From: Rhynchospora pubera
Lineage: Eukaryota; Streptophyta; Magnoliopsida; Poales; Cyperaceae
DNA: 64,000 bases
NCBI GenBank assembly: GCA_028095005.1
Contig: CM051462.1
Span: 174,539,955-174,603,954, forward strand
Direction of reading: 5' to 3'
Part shown: positions 10,690 through 21,849 of the stretch, piece by piece
Layout of the letters: each line of letters begins with the position of its first letter
Numbering within the stretch: position 1 is the first letter of the stretch
Notes under the pieces: model-generated
The model's input: only the letters and a program-made list of their open reading frames with translations
Database searches by the model: none
What the model was told of the DNA's origin: nothing
Program-made: the position numbers and the translations under genes

Positions 10690-11090
10690 AGGTTACCTGA
10701 TCCTGATGATGTGCGGCGCCCCTAAATCCTAATTTCTCCCGAGCCCACCATCCAATTCTCTCTCCTCATCCAGCGCCGTTCTCCCCACAATCCCCCTCCC
10801 CGTCCCCCCTACCATCGCTCAATATCTCCTTCCAATCTTGCAACCTTCTTGTCTACCAGTTCGTCCACGCTAGGTCAATTTCTTTTCCGTTTGCTTCACC
10901 GATTTCTCTAACGTTTGCTCCCCGATCACACTTCTCCTCCGTCATTTGCTCCACCGAATGCTCCATCGTTTGCTTCGCCCATCACTCTCCTCCACAGTTT
11001 GCTCTATCATTTACTCCGCTGTTCAATTTTCTCCTCCTCCACGTACAACATCGCACTGCTGGTCTATCTCCTCTCTATACTGTAACACTC
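10690..11090 (+). other. CT-rich UTR-like segment near the left TIR
   Basis: This segment is GC- and pyrimidine-rich compared with its surroundings. It has CTCCTC/CTCCC runs and a recurring TTTGCTCC(A/G) motif (10915-11020). It resembles a plant gene leader. It starts about 110 bp inside the left TIR, mirroring a similar block inside the right TIR. No reliable coding exon follows. Confidence 0.4.
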
Positions 11091-12669
11091 CTATATTCTC
11101 CTTCTATTTTTTGTAGTTGAAGATGTTTCAAAAAATAAAAAATTAGTTCGATTCTGCATTGGTTCAAACTGCATTGATCTGATCTCTGTCCGATTACGTG
11201 CATATGTATTCTGTAAAACCATATTAAGAAGATAGAAACTGAATTGATTTGTAATTTGATTATGATTTCTATGTATCTTGCAAGAACAATAGAAGATATA
11301 TACATATTTCTAAAGTATGCAAGTTATTTCTAACTTAATCTCTCTAATGCTATTTACATTACTTGAATCCAGTAGATACCACACACTGGTGTTGATTTGA
11401 AGGACTTAGTGCTAGAAGCTTAATTTTCTATTGTGCTCAAACTGAGAAGATTACAGTATTTGGTTCACAAAGAGACCAAAAAATTGCAGGTGAGATTGTG
11501 TCAGATCTACTACTTAAAGTTCATTTAGGGTCCAATAAACTTTAAGGTTACAATCTACTTTGATGTATACGTTGCAATCTACTACCTAATATTCTTTTCT
11601 TTTTCGTAACTGGCACTCTGGTACAGGTCTGTACCGACTGATTTATATAAGTGATTTAATATTTTTTTCCCTTAACATTTACCGTTTAACTGTTTAAGAT
11701 TAGTCTTGAAGTTGAAAAGTAAAGGAGGAATTGTTGCGTGTCAGATTAAACAATTAGCAATAAAACCTAGCTTGTCTTTTGATTAGGTGATTGAGCCGAA
11801 ATAGATGGACAACACAACTACAAGTAATTGGACGAAAGGTCAATCAACCCAAAATAGATAAACACATACAGGTTAAATCTGATTTCACTCTTTTGACGGC
11901 AGCAACTTTATTTCCATTTTATTTCTCTCTACTGTTAAATAAGTGCTGAATGAATGTTGTTTGTTTACGTGCTTGTTTTCTAGGTGCAAACTAAAGCAAA
12001 ATGAACCCAAAATATTTTTTCTCTCAGACTGCTACTTCTAATTTGATAATTATATGGTTAGAACATTTTTGGTGACTTTGTTTCTGCCATTTCTGAATAT
12101 TTTGGTTTCTTGGTCTGCTACATGAATTATTGTATGAGTTCAAATGCTCATCATGACTATGGGTATGTGTTGAATGCTTGTCTAGACTATGAGTATCTAC
12201 TGAATGAAAAGTCCCAATACTTTTGTTTCCTATTTTGTTTACTGGATCGTGAATCCAAGCAATTTATCCATGTTTTAATGTTTGTTTCTATCTTGTCTAT
12301 GGTATGTGGATCCAGTTGGTTTAAATTATACTATGGGTTATCTCACAGAGGTACTGGTATGTACCAATTAATGTGCAATGAGTTGGTATAAGATACTTGC
12401 AATAGATAGCAATCGGTAGTTTACACTTTCCATTTAACTGAATAGTATAAGACACATGCAATGGACACCAGACTGAGTTCGCATATGGTGCCAGATTGGC
12501 TGGTACACTCTCCATTAATCTTTGTGCTAAATATTTCCTGCTAGTTTATACGCGGTAATATATCTAGCCTAAAGACAAAGATAAATTATGAAAAGATTGA
12601 ATTTTATAAATAACAATATGACTATTGATTTGGATTCCAAATCCAATTTATATCTTTCCATATCCAATT
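11091..12669. other. Unassigned AT-rich DNA
   Basis: Less AT-rich than the following array, but no exon series with acceptable splice sites is visible. It may be intron or transposon interior. Confidence 0.4.
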
Positions 12670-13020
12670 TGTATCCAATTTTCGTATATCTTTTTGCGAA
12701 GAGCATCCCATATTAATCAAATCACATTGTAATAAAAAACATGTTTACTATCTATATTTTGGAAATTGCACGTGTATCACACGTGCAAATAAAAGACATG
12801 TTGCCATCTTATTAAAAAAAAAATTAAGGGATAACATGTACCAATTTTATATCTAAATGAAATCACATTAAGGAAAACAAATATAAAAGAACAAAAAATT
12901 CATGAATCATACGTTTATTAAGCTTTTGAAGTTTGGTCTTCTAAAAAATTATACATGATTTTTTAAAAAAAAATTAAGATAAGAATCACTCAATTTGATT
13001 ATCAGTTTAAACTTTTAGCA
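12670..13020. repeat. Direct repeat flanking the tandem array, left copy
   Basis: It shares ordered landmarks with 15800-16780: AAGAGCATCCCA, an AAATTGCA...CACGT segment, GACATGTT/CACATGTT then CCATCTTATTAAAAAAAA, and TTTATTAAGCTTTT followed by AAGTTTG and AATCACTCAA. The right copy contains about 600 bp of extra sequence. These may be relics of LTRs or of a segmental duplication. Confidence 0.45.
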
Positions 13021-13214
13021 AATTGTCACATATGTGAATCGTTGTAAATTCCAACATATTTAATAGATTATGAAACGAAATCATATTTCATATTCTTTTT
13101 ATATGTGCATGATTTGTCTAAAGTATTATTTTATTCCACTTCTAATTGTAAGTTATTTTAATGATGTTAAAATTACCAAGTTAATAATTGTCAATACTAA
13201 GTTAAATATACTAA

Positions 13215-15110
13215 GTTAAAAAGAACAAACTAATTTTAGCTGGTCTCCTCATTCATTTTTAAAAAATCTAACGGTTTAATTACGTCTAGACTATTCATTT
13301 ATTTTGTAAATTAGAAAACCAAAATAATTCTATCCAGATTGTTTTTTTTTAAAACAAAAAAGTGAATTTCCCTGGTCTCTTCATTTATTTCTTAAAAGTC
13401 TAATGCTTTAATTTTTTATGGACTATTCATTTATTTTTTAAAATAAAAAAAACCAAAATAATTTCTTCTGAATTGTTTATTTTCATTTTTTTACAAAACA
13501 AAATAACAAAGTAACTTTATCAAGTCTTTTCATTCAATTTTAAAAAAGTATAAGACTTTAATTTCATCTATACTATTCAATTTTTTAAAAAATAAAATAA
13601 TTCCATATGGATTGTTTATCTTATTCTTTTAAAACAACAAATTAATTTATCTGGTCTCTTCATTCGTTTTTAAAAAGTCTATGCCTTTAATTTCATTTAG
13701 ATTGTTAATTTTTTTTTAATTAAAAAACAAAAATAATTTTATATGGGTTGTTCATTATCTTTTTTAAAAAAACGACAAAATGGCAATAGCTCGTCTATTC
13801 ATTTAATTTTAAAAAGTCGAAGGCTTTAAATTTCGTCTAGACTATTAATTTCTTTTTTAAAATAAAAATAACTAAAATAACTTCATCCGGATTGTTCATT
13901 ATCTTTAAAAAAAAATAAAATGACAAAATGACAATAACTCGCCTGTTCATTTATTTTTAAAAAATCGAAGACTTTAAATTCGTCTAGACTGTTCATTTCT
14001 TTTTTAAAATAAAAAATCAAAATAATTTCATCTGGATTACTCATTATCTTTTTTTTTAAAAAAAAAGAATACTACAAAATCGTAATAGCTCGTCTATTCA
14101 TTCATGTTTTAAAAGTCTATGCTTTTTTCAAATGGATTGTTTATTTTCTTTTTTTAAATAAAAAATCATATGGACTGTTCATTTCTTTTTTTTAAACAAA
14201 ATGATAAAACAATTTCAACTAATATGTTCATTCATGTTTTAAAAGTCCTATGCTTTATTTCAAATGGATTGTTTATTTTCTTTTTTTATCTATAAAAAAA
14301 AGAAAAAAATAATATGGACTGTTCATTTTTTTTAACAAAATGACAAAACGAATTCAGCTGATCATCTGTCCATTCATGTTTTAAAAGTCCAAGGCTTTTA
14401 TTTGAAATGGATTGTTTATTTTCTTTTTTTCAAAATAAAAAACAAAAAAAATCATATGGACTGTTCCTTTCTCTTTTATTTTTAAAAAAATGACAAAGCG
14501 AGTTCAGCTGGTTTGTTCATTCATATTTTAAAAATTCTAATGCTTTTATTTCAAATAGATTGTTTATTTTTTTTAATAAAATGACAAAAGGAGTTGAGCT
14601 GTTCTGCTCATTCATGTTTTGAAAAGTCCAAAGCTTTATTTCAAATTGATTGTTTATTTTCTATTTTTTCAAATTTAAAAATGAAAAAATTCATATTTTC
14701 TGTTCATTCATTTTATAAAAGTCAAATGCTTTAATATCAATTGGATTGTTCATTTTTATTTTTTAATAAAAAAATTCGCCTGGACTGTTAATTTTGTTTT
14801 TAACAAAATAACAAAGTGACTTCAGCTGTTCTGTTCATGTATGTTTTGAAAGTATAATGTTTTAATTTCAAATGGATTTTTTATTTTTATTTTTAAATAA
14901 AAAATTTTAAAAAATTTATCTCGATTGTTCATTTTTTTTTAAAATAAAATGACAAAGCGACTTAAGCTGGTCTGTTAATTCCTGTTTTAATAGTCTAATG
15001 TTTTAATTTCAAATTGATTGCTTATTTTTTTTTAAAAAATGAAAAAAAAATTCTGGACTGTTCATTTTTTTTTAACAAAATAACAAAGTGACTTTAATTC
15101 ACTAATTTGT
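13215..15110. repeat. Degenerate tandem array, ~130-150 bp period
   Basis: About 14 diverged monomers. Each contains a CTGGTCT(C/G)TTCATT-like box, then TTTTAAAAGTC(T/A)A, GCTTTAATTTCA, a GGATTGTT box, a long T-run followed by an A-run, and ACAAAATGACAAA. Successive TTCATT boxes are mostly 130-150 bp apart (for example 13242, 13374, 13524, 13654, 13793). The T-run/A-run pair could fold into a hairpin in every monomer. There is no coding capacity. Confidence 0.75.
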
Positions 15111-15799
15111 ATGCCAACTATTTGTTCTTTTGTATATGCTTGAAATTGCATTTTTATATAATGATGTTACGTATTTGAAGTCCAGTATCATCAGATATGA
15201 TGCAAATGAAATTGTTTGTAAGTTAGTGAATAAAGTGGTTAATGAACAAAGCATAAATTGGCATTGGAAAATCAATTGTGAGTGCTATGTCTAATTAAAA
15301 AAGAGATCCAATCACATGTCTTTCTTTCAGAGAGCTTGGTAGCGTTTGACAATGTAAGAGGAGAGATCCAATCATATGTCATCTTAACTCTTAAATTCAA
15401 TTGGTACCAATAACTGCGTACTAACCCCTCTAATAAATTCATTTGTTACCATCCTCCTGCAGAATGAGAAGGTTCCTTTGCTTAAAGGCGCTAAAAGATA
15501 TAGCTCGCATAATCAAGCCCTTAAACCGATCTTGAATAAATTTGGGTTCATGCACATGCTTAATCATATTCCTATAGCTGCAATTAAAAATTTTTCAAGT
15601 CGATCAGTCAGGATATTCTTTCTAAACTTATAGTCAATTTAGATACATTGCGGTCAGATATGCAACAACACGGTAAAAGAAAATCGATAAATTCATAGGA
15701 GTACGACTTGTAAAGCAATCTGAGTGAATACTGTAATTTGAAACTAGTGGATCAGAAGTAGAAAGGTAACATATTATTTCAAAATAAAGAAAGACCGAC
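15111..15799. other. Unassigned AT-rich DNA after the array
   Basis: No gene seen. The phrase GAGATCCAATCA(C/T)ATGTC occurs twice, near 15303 and 15363. Confidence 0.4.
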
Positions 15800-16780
15800 T
15801 ATTATCTCCATATTTGCAAAGAGCATCCCAAACTAATCAAGATTTTCTTTTATTTCTTAATTCTTATGCAAAGAATGAGCTAATTGTTGTTGCACAGTCC
15901 ATAAGAAATAGAGGTTATCATCTATATTAGACGACAATCCTTTGTTGTTGCCAATAAAGATATTGGATATGGATAATGAAATAGATGTTTGCCATCTAAT
16001 ATTTTGTAAATTGCATATGCATGACACGTACAAATGAAACACATGTTTACCATCTTATTAAAAAAAAAATCAAGGATAACAATAAGTATTTTTTCAAAAT
16101 GACATGACTTGTCAACACAACACGATATAATGTCGGTCATATCGTGTCAGAATATATATCATGTTGGCTCTTTTTTTCATTTAACACGATATGACACGAC
16201 ACGACTAAAAAAATAGTTTGCACCAACACGACATCACACAAGACTCCAACAAATCCTTTCACCATTTAACAAGTCATGAATTGAGTCATACTACTACAAA
16301 AGCTCATAGTTATAATCCACTATATTATTCACACAGCAAATAAAGGTTATTTAATATACGCAATGCAAATAAATTTTGTTGATTTGTAATGGACTTTTTT
16401 AATTGACTTAAAAAAAATTTCCTTAAAAACATGAAATAAATGAAATTTGAAGATGTTTGAATAAAAAACAGTTAAAATATGAAATTATTAAAATTTAAAA
16501 TAATTTTATGTGGATTTAAAAAATAACAATCTCTCTTACAAGTAAAATTTTCATATTTGGTGATTTTATAAAATGAAATGAGTCTTTAAATTGGTTAATG
16601 GCATTGTCTATTTCAGGAAAGGCCAAATGTTACTGAATAAAATCAAACATTTCAAAACTTGATGGAAAATAAATATTTCATATGATGAACTATAAAATTT
16701 ATTAAGCTTTTCAAGTTTGTAGTCTTTTAAAAATTGTACATTAATTTTTTTCATTTTAAAAATCACTCAATGATATGAAA
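15800..16780. repeat. Direct repeat flanking the tandem array, right copy (interrupted)
   Basis: Counterpart of 12670-13020. It carries the same landmarks but is split by about 600 bp that includes a GTGTCGTG-rich segment (16085-16260). Confidence 0.4.
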
Positions 16781-18560
16781 ATTAAATTTAAAATAAAAAT
16801 AATTTTATTTTGGTTTAAAAAATTACATTCTCTCTTACAACTAAATATCATCAAAATGAGAATTTAAAATAAAAAATAAAAACTAATTACATGCAGTTTT
16901 TATTAGTTATTTAATCGTGCTGTAATATATTTCAAAATGAACAATTAAAAATAAAACAATGTTATTTTAAAATTTTATCAAATAATATGATTTCATTCTT
17001 ATTAGCTATGAAACCCTAGTTAGTGAAAATAAGATTTCATTCTCATGTGTCAATTATATTCTAAGATTATTTGTTTATAAGATCATTGAAATAATTAAAA
17101 ACAATATTTAGGACAAATAATTGATCAATACTACACATGTCTATCATGATAATTATTTTCTCTTTTGGTACAGTTTATCATGATAAAAATAAAAACATGT
17201 CTATCATTGAAATAATTATGGGGCTTGTCCTTATAAAAAAAATTAACTAACATGATACTAATAAGCTTTTTGTTAGGAGAGCTAGCTATTTTGTTTGTAA
17301 GAGTAAAAAAATGTTTGACATGTATACTTGTCAAACATGATCAAATTTTATTTTTGAGATAAAAACAGTTGATTCAAAGCACTCAATTTGTTTTCCATAT
17401 TAAAATCTTCATGGAGACTAAATTTTTATATTTTTTAGAAATTACTTTTAATGTTTTTGTACAATTTTAGAAAATCCTCAATCTAATTAATTATGAACCC
17501 TCCAGTTTTAAAAATAAAAAAAATAGCTGAAAAAATTAAAATTTTAATTTTAAGGAGAATTTAATATAGAGACCACATTGAACAGTTTGGATCAACCGAG
17601 ACTATCTCTTTACGGTTGAATTTTGAATCGTGTTTGATGTCAAACATATTTGATTCTAGCATTGCTTAAGCAAATATATCATTCTGCAATTAGTATAATA
17701 CATGCATAAAAAACAAGATATCATTCTTATGTTTCAATTATATTCTAAGTCTCATTCATTTATAAGATCATTGAAATAAAAAAAAAATCATTTAGGACAA
17801 ATAGTAGGTTACTATTGAACTTTATCTCTCATTCAAAAAAAAATTATTTGTTTAAAAAATAGAACAAACTTTTAGTAATGGTTCAAGTCGTGTCAAAAAT
17901 TAATCCGGTCAAGTCGTGTTGACACTTCCTGCTTAGATTATTTTATTATTTTTAAATGAGAAAATTGAAATATCAATTAAAGGCAAAACTTGATGATAAA
18001 TAAAGGTTTCATATGATGAATAATAAAATTTACTGAAATAGAAAGTCATGCAAAAATCATATCATGAACATTTTTCCGTGCATTCATGTAAAAGTTAATT
18101 TTTATTATAATTCATTATAAAATATAAAAAGGTAACATAAAAAATAAATTAGACCTTTTCATGTGGTTTATTTTGTAATGAAATTTATTGAACTTTGGAA
18201 AGCTTCTATCAAACATAATCAAATTTTATTTTTGAGATTATATTGGTTGTTCTAAATTTTAATTCTATTGCCAACAAGACATAGATTCTCATAGGATCAC
18301 ACAAAAAGAAGCTCTGAAATCTCCGACGCGTCAGATTATTTTATTAATTTTAAATTAAAAACTTACAAGTAGAATTTAAAATAAAGAAAAAAATTACTAA
18401 TCGCATTTTAAGAGACAAGATGTAATATCATGTAATGTCGTGTTGACAAGCAGTGTTAGTGTCGTGTCAAGTCGTATTAGTCGTGTCAACTCGTGTCATG
18501 TTGATACGTCGTATTAGTCATGTCATGTCATGTTGTGGTGACACTTCATGCATATGCAAT
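16085..18560. repeat. Dispersed GTGTCGTG/CACGACAC repeat segments
   Basis: Three blocks (about 16085-16260, 17880-17935 and 18420-18560) are built from overlapping GTGTC(G/A)TGT and ACACGACA words. Between them is AT-rich DNA that repeats phrases such as AAACTTGATG and TTTCATATGATGAA (16655 and 17985). The blocks look like fragments of one decayed element family. 17400-17600 is also a decayed relative of the MITE at 21083. Confidence 0.4.
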
Positions 18561-19920
18561 TTACAAATTAGAATTTTTTTTTATAAGATTATGCTTCTAT
18601 TATTTTTTTCCCATATGTTTTTTCGATTATAACATTTACACTTTGTCTTTATTTATATAAAATAAGACATAATTTTAGATATAATTGATTAATTCATTAA
18701 TATGAACTTTTCTTTATAAAAATTGTCAAAATTTATGTTTTAAATTGAAGTTCATGTTTAAGCCAATTTTTACTGTAATCGAATAAAAAAATTTTAAAAG
18801 ATAAAAATTAAACTTTTTCATATTATAATTTTAAAAGAGATGGTAACATAATAGTGTGATTTTACATCCATACCAAAATTTGATTTGCCAACAATAAAGA
18901 AACTTCTACTAAAATATCTCGATGGATCCTTAAATATTTTTAAAAGTAGAACAAGATATGTATGATTTTATTTACTATTATTGATTTGGCTTTTTGAACA
19001 AAATGATTTTAGAAAAATAAATAAATTGCCTTTTATGCAACAACAATTGATAATGCACCAGTTGTCAAATATTAAACTGCCTTTCATTAAATTTGTCAAA
19101 TATTAAACTGCCTTTTATTAAATCGCATTTTATACAATCTCCTCTTAGCAAAATATTGGCGGACCCGTAGTATAGTGTTTCTTTTAACATATTTGAAACC
19201 ATCTTTGATATATAGAAGAGCTCCATATATGACACATGATATTGAAAATTTCGCATCGAAGGGAGAAACTTCAATAAGATTTGATTGGGAAGTTGCCATA
19301 GTTTAAGATTAACGATAACTAGCAGACTTTAAGACTTTATATATATAACCCACACTAGCAATAATTTGACAAAACAACAAAAACGAAACATGATAACTTG
19401 GTTCAGTTTTTACAAGGTACCATAGAACCTGATTTATCCTTTCTTAAATTAAGGTTGTTATCATCAATACATGTGGACCTCAGCTGTCTATAGAACAAAT
19501 ACAGATTTTAACTATATCATTTCATTTCCAATATTTACTTACCAACAATGTTAAAAACACTTAACAAGTATGTTTTGTCAGAACATGATTCTTTTTCTTT
19601 TTTCTGGCATGACAGGCCTGGACAAATCTATTATTCTCAATCTAGACAAAAATTGTAAATTTAATAATTGTTCTTGTTGTCAGAACATGAATCTTTTAGT
19701 TTACCAGAAAAGGCCATGAACCCATACAAAAAAAAAAAAAACTTATTTAAGTACACATAAGCAACAGCAGTCATCTTACTAAGCTGACATCTATTTTCCC
19801 ACACCCTACACTTGATAATTAAACCCCTTCCGAATACTGGTATTCATCTTGAAAGTCCACTGAGATTAAAGATAGCTGCATAATTTTAAGTGTTTCTCGA
19901 CCAAAATAGGAACAGTGTTG
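18561..19920. other. AT-rich DNA without a supported gene
   Basis: A short tandem duplication of a TTAAACTGCCTTT phrase lies near 19070-19115. Nothing else is supported. Confidence 0.4.
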
Positions 19921-19924
19921 ACAC

Positions 19925-20880
19925 CTAGCATGGTTTGCCAATACATGTGCCATAAAGATGTCTTGCCTTCTCGCATATTTGACCTCCATCATTGCTGTAT
20001 TGGATCAACTGCTGATAGGTTGTGATTAGGTATTTAGCACCAATAATTAGATAAAGAACAAAATCGACAAAGCTGGTCAATTATTTTCTCATAGAGATAT
20101 TGTCTAGTAAGTCCAGTAATTAGAAGTGGAACTTCATGCATAGACAACCATTCAAGAACATCAAAGATGCTCAATATCAAAGTATTCTTGAGACGTTGCA
20201 TATAAGTACCAGTTAAATAAATGTAAAACCTTTTACCATTAATTACCCACAAATCAACAACCAACAATGGAAAATAACTTTTTACCAGCAACAACAAATG
20301 ACCTGGTACCATAAAGATACCAAACTCTACGCTTAAAATCATGCACATCCAATTTACCTTTTCTTATTTCTTATTAAGTTTCTTCATTTTTAATGTACAA
20401 CATCTCAACATTCCAAATTGAATGTTTCAAAAGTAATAGACTCTTATTTTTCATTCAATCTTACATTCTCGAGTGACCAGTGGGTTTATCTCGTAAAAGA
20501 GACCAAAGATTTGTTCAGATTTCGATAATAACAAGTTTAATAAATTTGTAAGAATTCAAAATAAAAATGGGTAAAAGGAGGAATAATTACAGCACGTACA
20601 CAGTCGAAAGCTTCCTGTCACATCTCCTCGTTCATGTCAGCGCTCTTGAGCGCTATCTTCAGGTCCTGTCGGAGCTACCGTAACGGTCGGAGGAGATTGA
20701 AGAAGGCGGTTTCCAGTCATCGGAGGATCTCAGTACAGGCACCCAAATTCCGCTCCTGTGGCTCTCCTCCGACATTGAAACCCTCTCTTTTCTCTCTCCT
20801 TCGATGTCTCTCTCTAGCTGCGTCAAGGGTACGGAGGGACTTTACTAGACGATAGACGAGAGGAGAGGCGGCGAGCAGAC
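19925..20880 (-). pseudogene. Unrecognised gene or captured gene fragment
   Basis: A CT-rich leader (20780-20880) precedes an ATG at 20775 and a short frame starting MSEESHRSGIWVPVLR. Downstream, 20255-20345 reads as protein-like (KRRVWYLYGTRSFVVAGKK). 20034-20250 contains SIFDVLEWLSMHEVPLL, and a last exon at 19925-20011 follows an acceptor (CCTATCAG) and ends in ARHLYGTCIGKPC then stop. I could not join these in one consistent phase and do not recognise the family. The leader begins about 180 bp inside the right TIR of the candidate 10.5-kb element, which fits transcription driven by the TIR or a captured gene. Confidence 0.3.
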
Positions 20881-21082
20881 GCGGAGGATAATACGAAAAA
20901 ATAAACGCGAGCGGTTCGACGGACGATTTTGCCCTTGCACCAAAAGTTTTCTGTTCAATTTAACGGAGACATTTAGTAGCGATATACGATCGGGATTCAT
21001 GCTAGCCGTCAGATTTGTTTAGAATTGACGGTCAGTAATTTTTGAGTCCACATTAGAATTTCCCATATATATATATACATAC

Positions 21083-21428
21083 AGAGTTTTGCTATGGTGA
21101 GTTGCAACTCACCAAAGCGTCCGTGAGTCGCGCTCAAATTTTCAAAATTTAGTTCAAAATGACCGATCCAAACCGTCTAATATGATCTCCCTATTGAAAT
21201 CTCCATGCAGACCAAATTTTATATTGTTTCGAAATTTTTAAGTATTTTTTTGAAATTTTAGAAAATCATTAATCTAATTAGTTCTGAACCGTTCATTAAT
21301 CTGCATGGAGATTTCAATAGGGAGATCGTATTAGACGGTTTGGATCGGTCATTTTGAACAAAATTTCGAAAATTTGAGCGCGACTCACGGACGCTTTGGT
21401 GAGTTGCAACTCACCATAGCAAAACTCT
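21083..21428. mobile_element. Palindromic MITE with 128-bp terminal inverted repeats
   Basis: 21083-21210 and 21301-21428 are inverted repeats with three mismatches in 128 by eye. The ends are AGAGTTTTGCTATGG. An internal palindrome (GGTGAGTTGCAACTCACC) lies near each end. The flanking ATACATAC (21075-21082 and 21429-21436) could be an 8-bp duplication but lies in an ATAC microsatellite. The spacer between the arms is 90 bp. Transcripts would fold into a long hairpin. Confidence 0.85.
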
Positions 21429-21489
21429 ATACATACATACATACATACCAGTAAAGAGGCTACCAATTAACTTATTTAGGGCACCCATA

Positions 21490-21790
21490 TGATTTATCTA
21501 TACATTCTCAAGGACTCTTTTGTAAACTTTGTGATCAACAACATTGTTCAAGAAACTATCCCTGGAATAATTTAACATCAAATAGCTCAAGAAATGTAGC
21601 AAGGGTAAAACTAAAAACTTAATAAAAAAAACGACCAACATATTTCAGCAACAGTCTTAAGTTTAGAAATTTATTCAACAACACCCTCAAAAATATAATA
21701 TATTATGAAGCTAAAAATATAAGTTCTGACTGCTGAGCTTCTTTACAATATTACCTGACACTGCATTTATGACAATAAAAAAAAGTTGAA
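21490..21790. repeat. Diverged direct repeat, right copy
   Basis: Partner of 10240-10545 (see there). Confidence 0.55.
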
Positions 21791-21849
21791 ATAACAAATG
21801 TGGTCATATGTAATTTAATAAAAACTTTATATATAATCTATCCAAAATC

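Larger units (their letters stand above)
10583..21064. mobile_element. Candidate 10.5-kb Mutator-like element
   Basis: The left end (GGGTCATGCTACGGTGGAC, then ATAAAAATT) matches the reverse complement of the right end (GGGAAATTCTAATGTGGAC, then TCAAAAATT) at about 21 of 28 positions. Both ends are flanked by the 9-mer ATATATATA (10574-10582 and 21065-21073), but this lies in TA repeats and carries little information. Further in, both ends share an AAGGG(T/C)AAAAT(T/C)G motif and a CT-rich, UTR-like block. No transposase was found. It may be a large non-autonomous or gene-capturing MULE, or two unrelated MULE ends. Confidence 0.45.
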
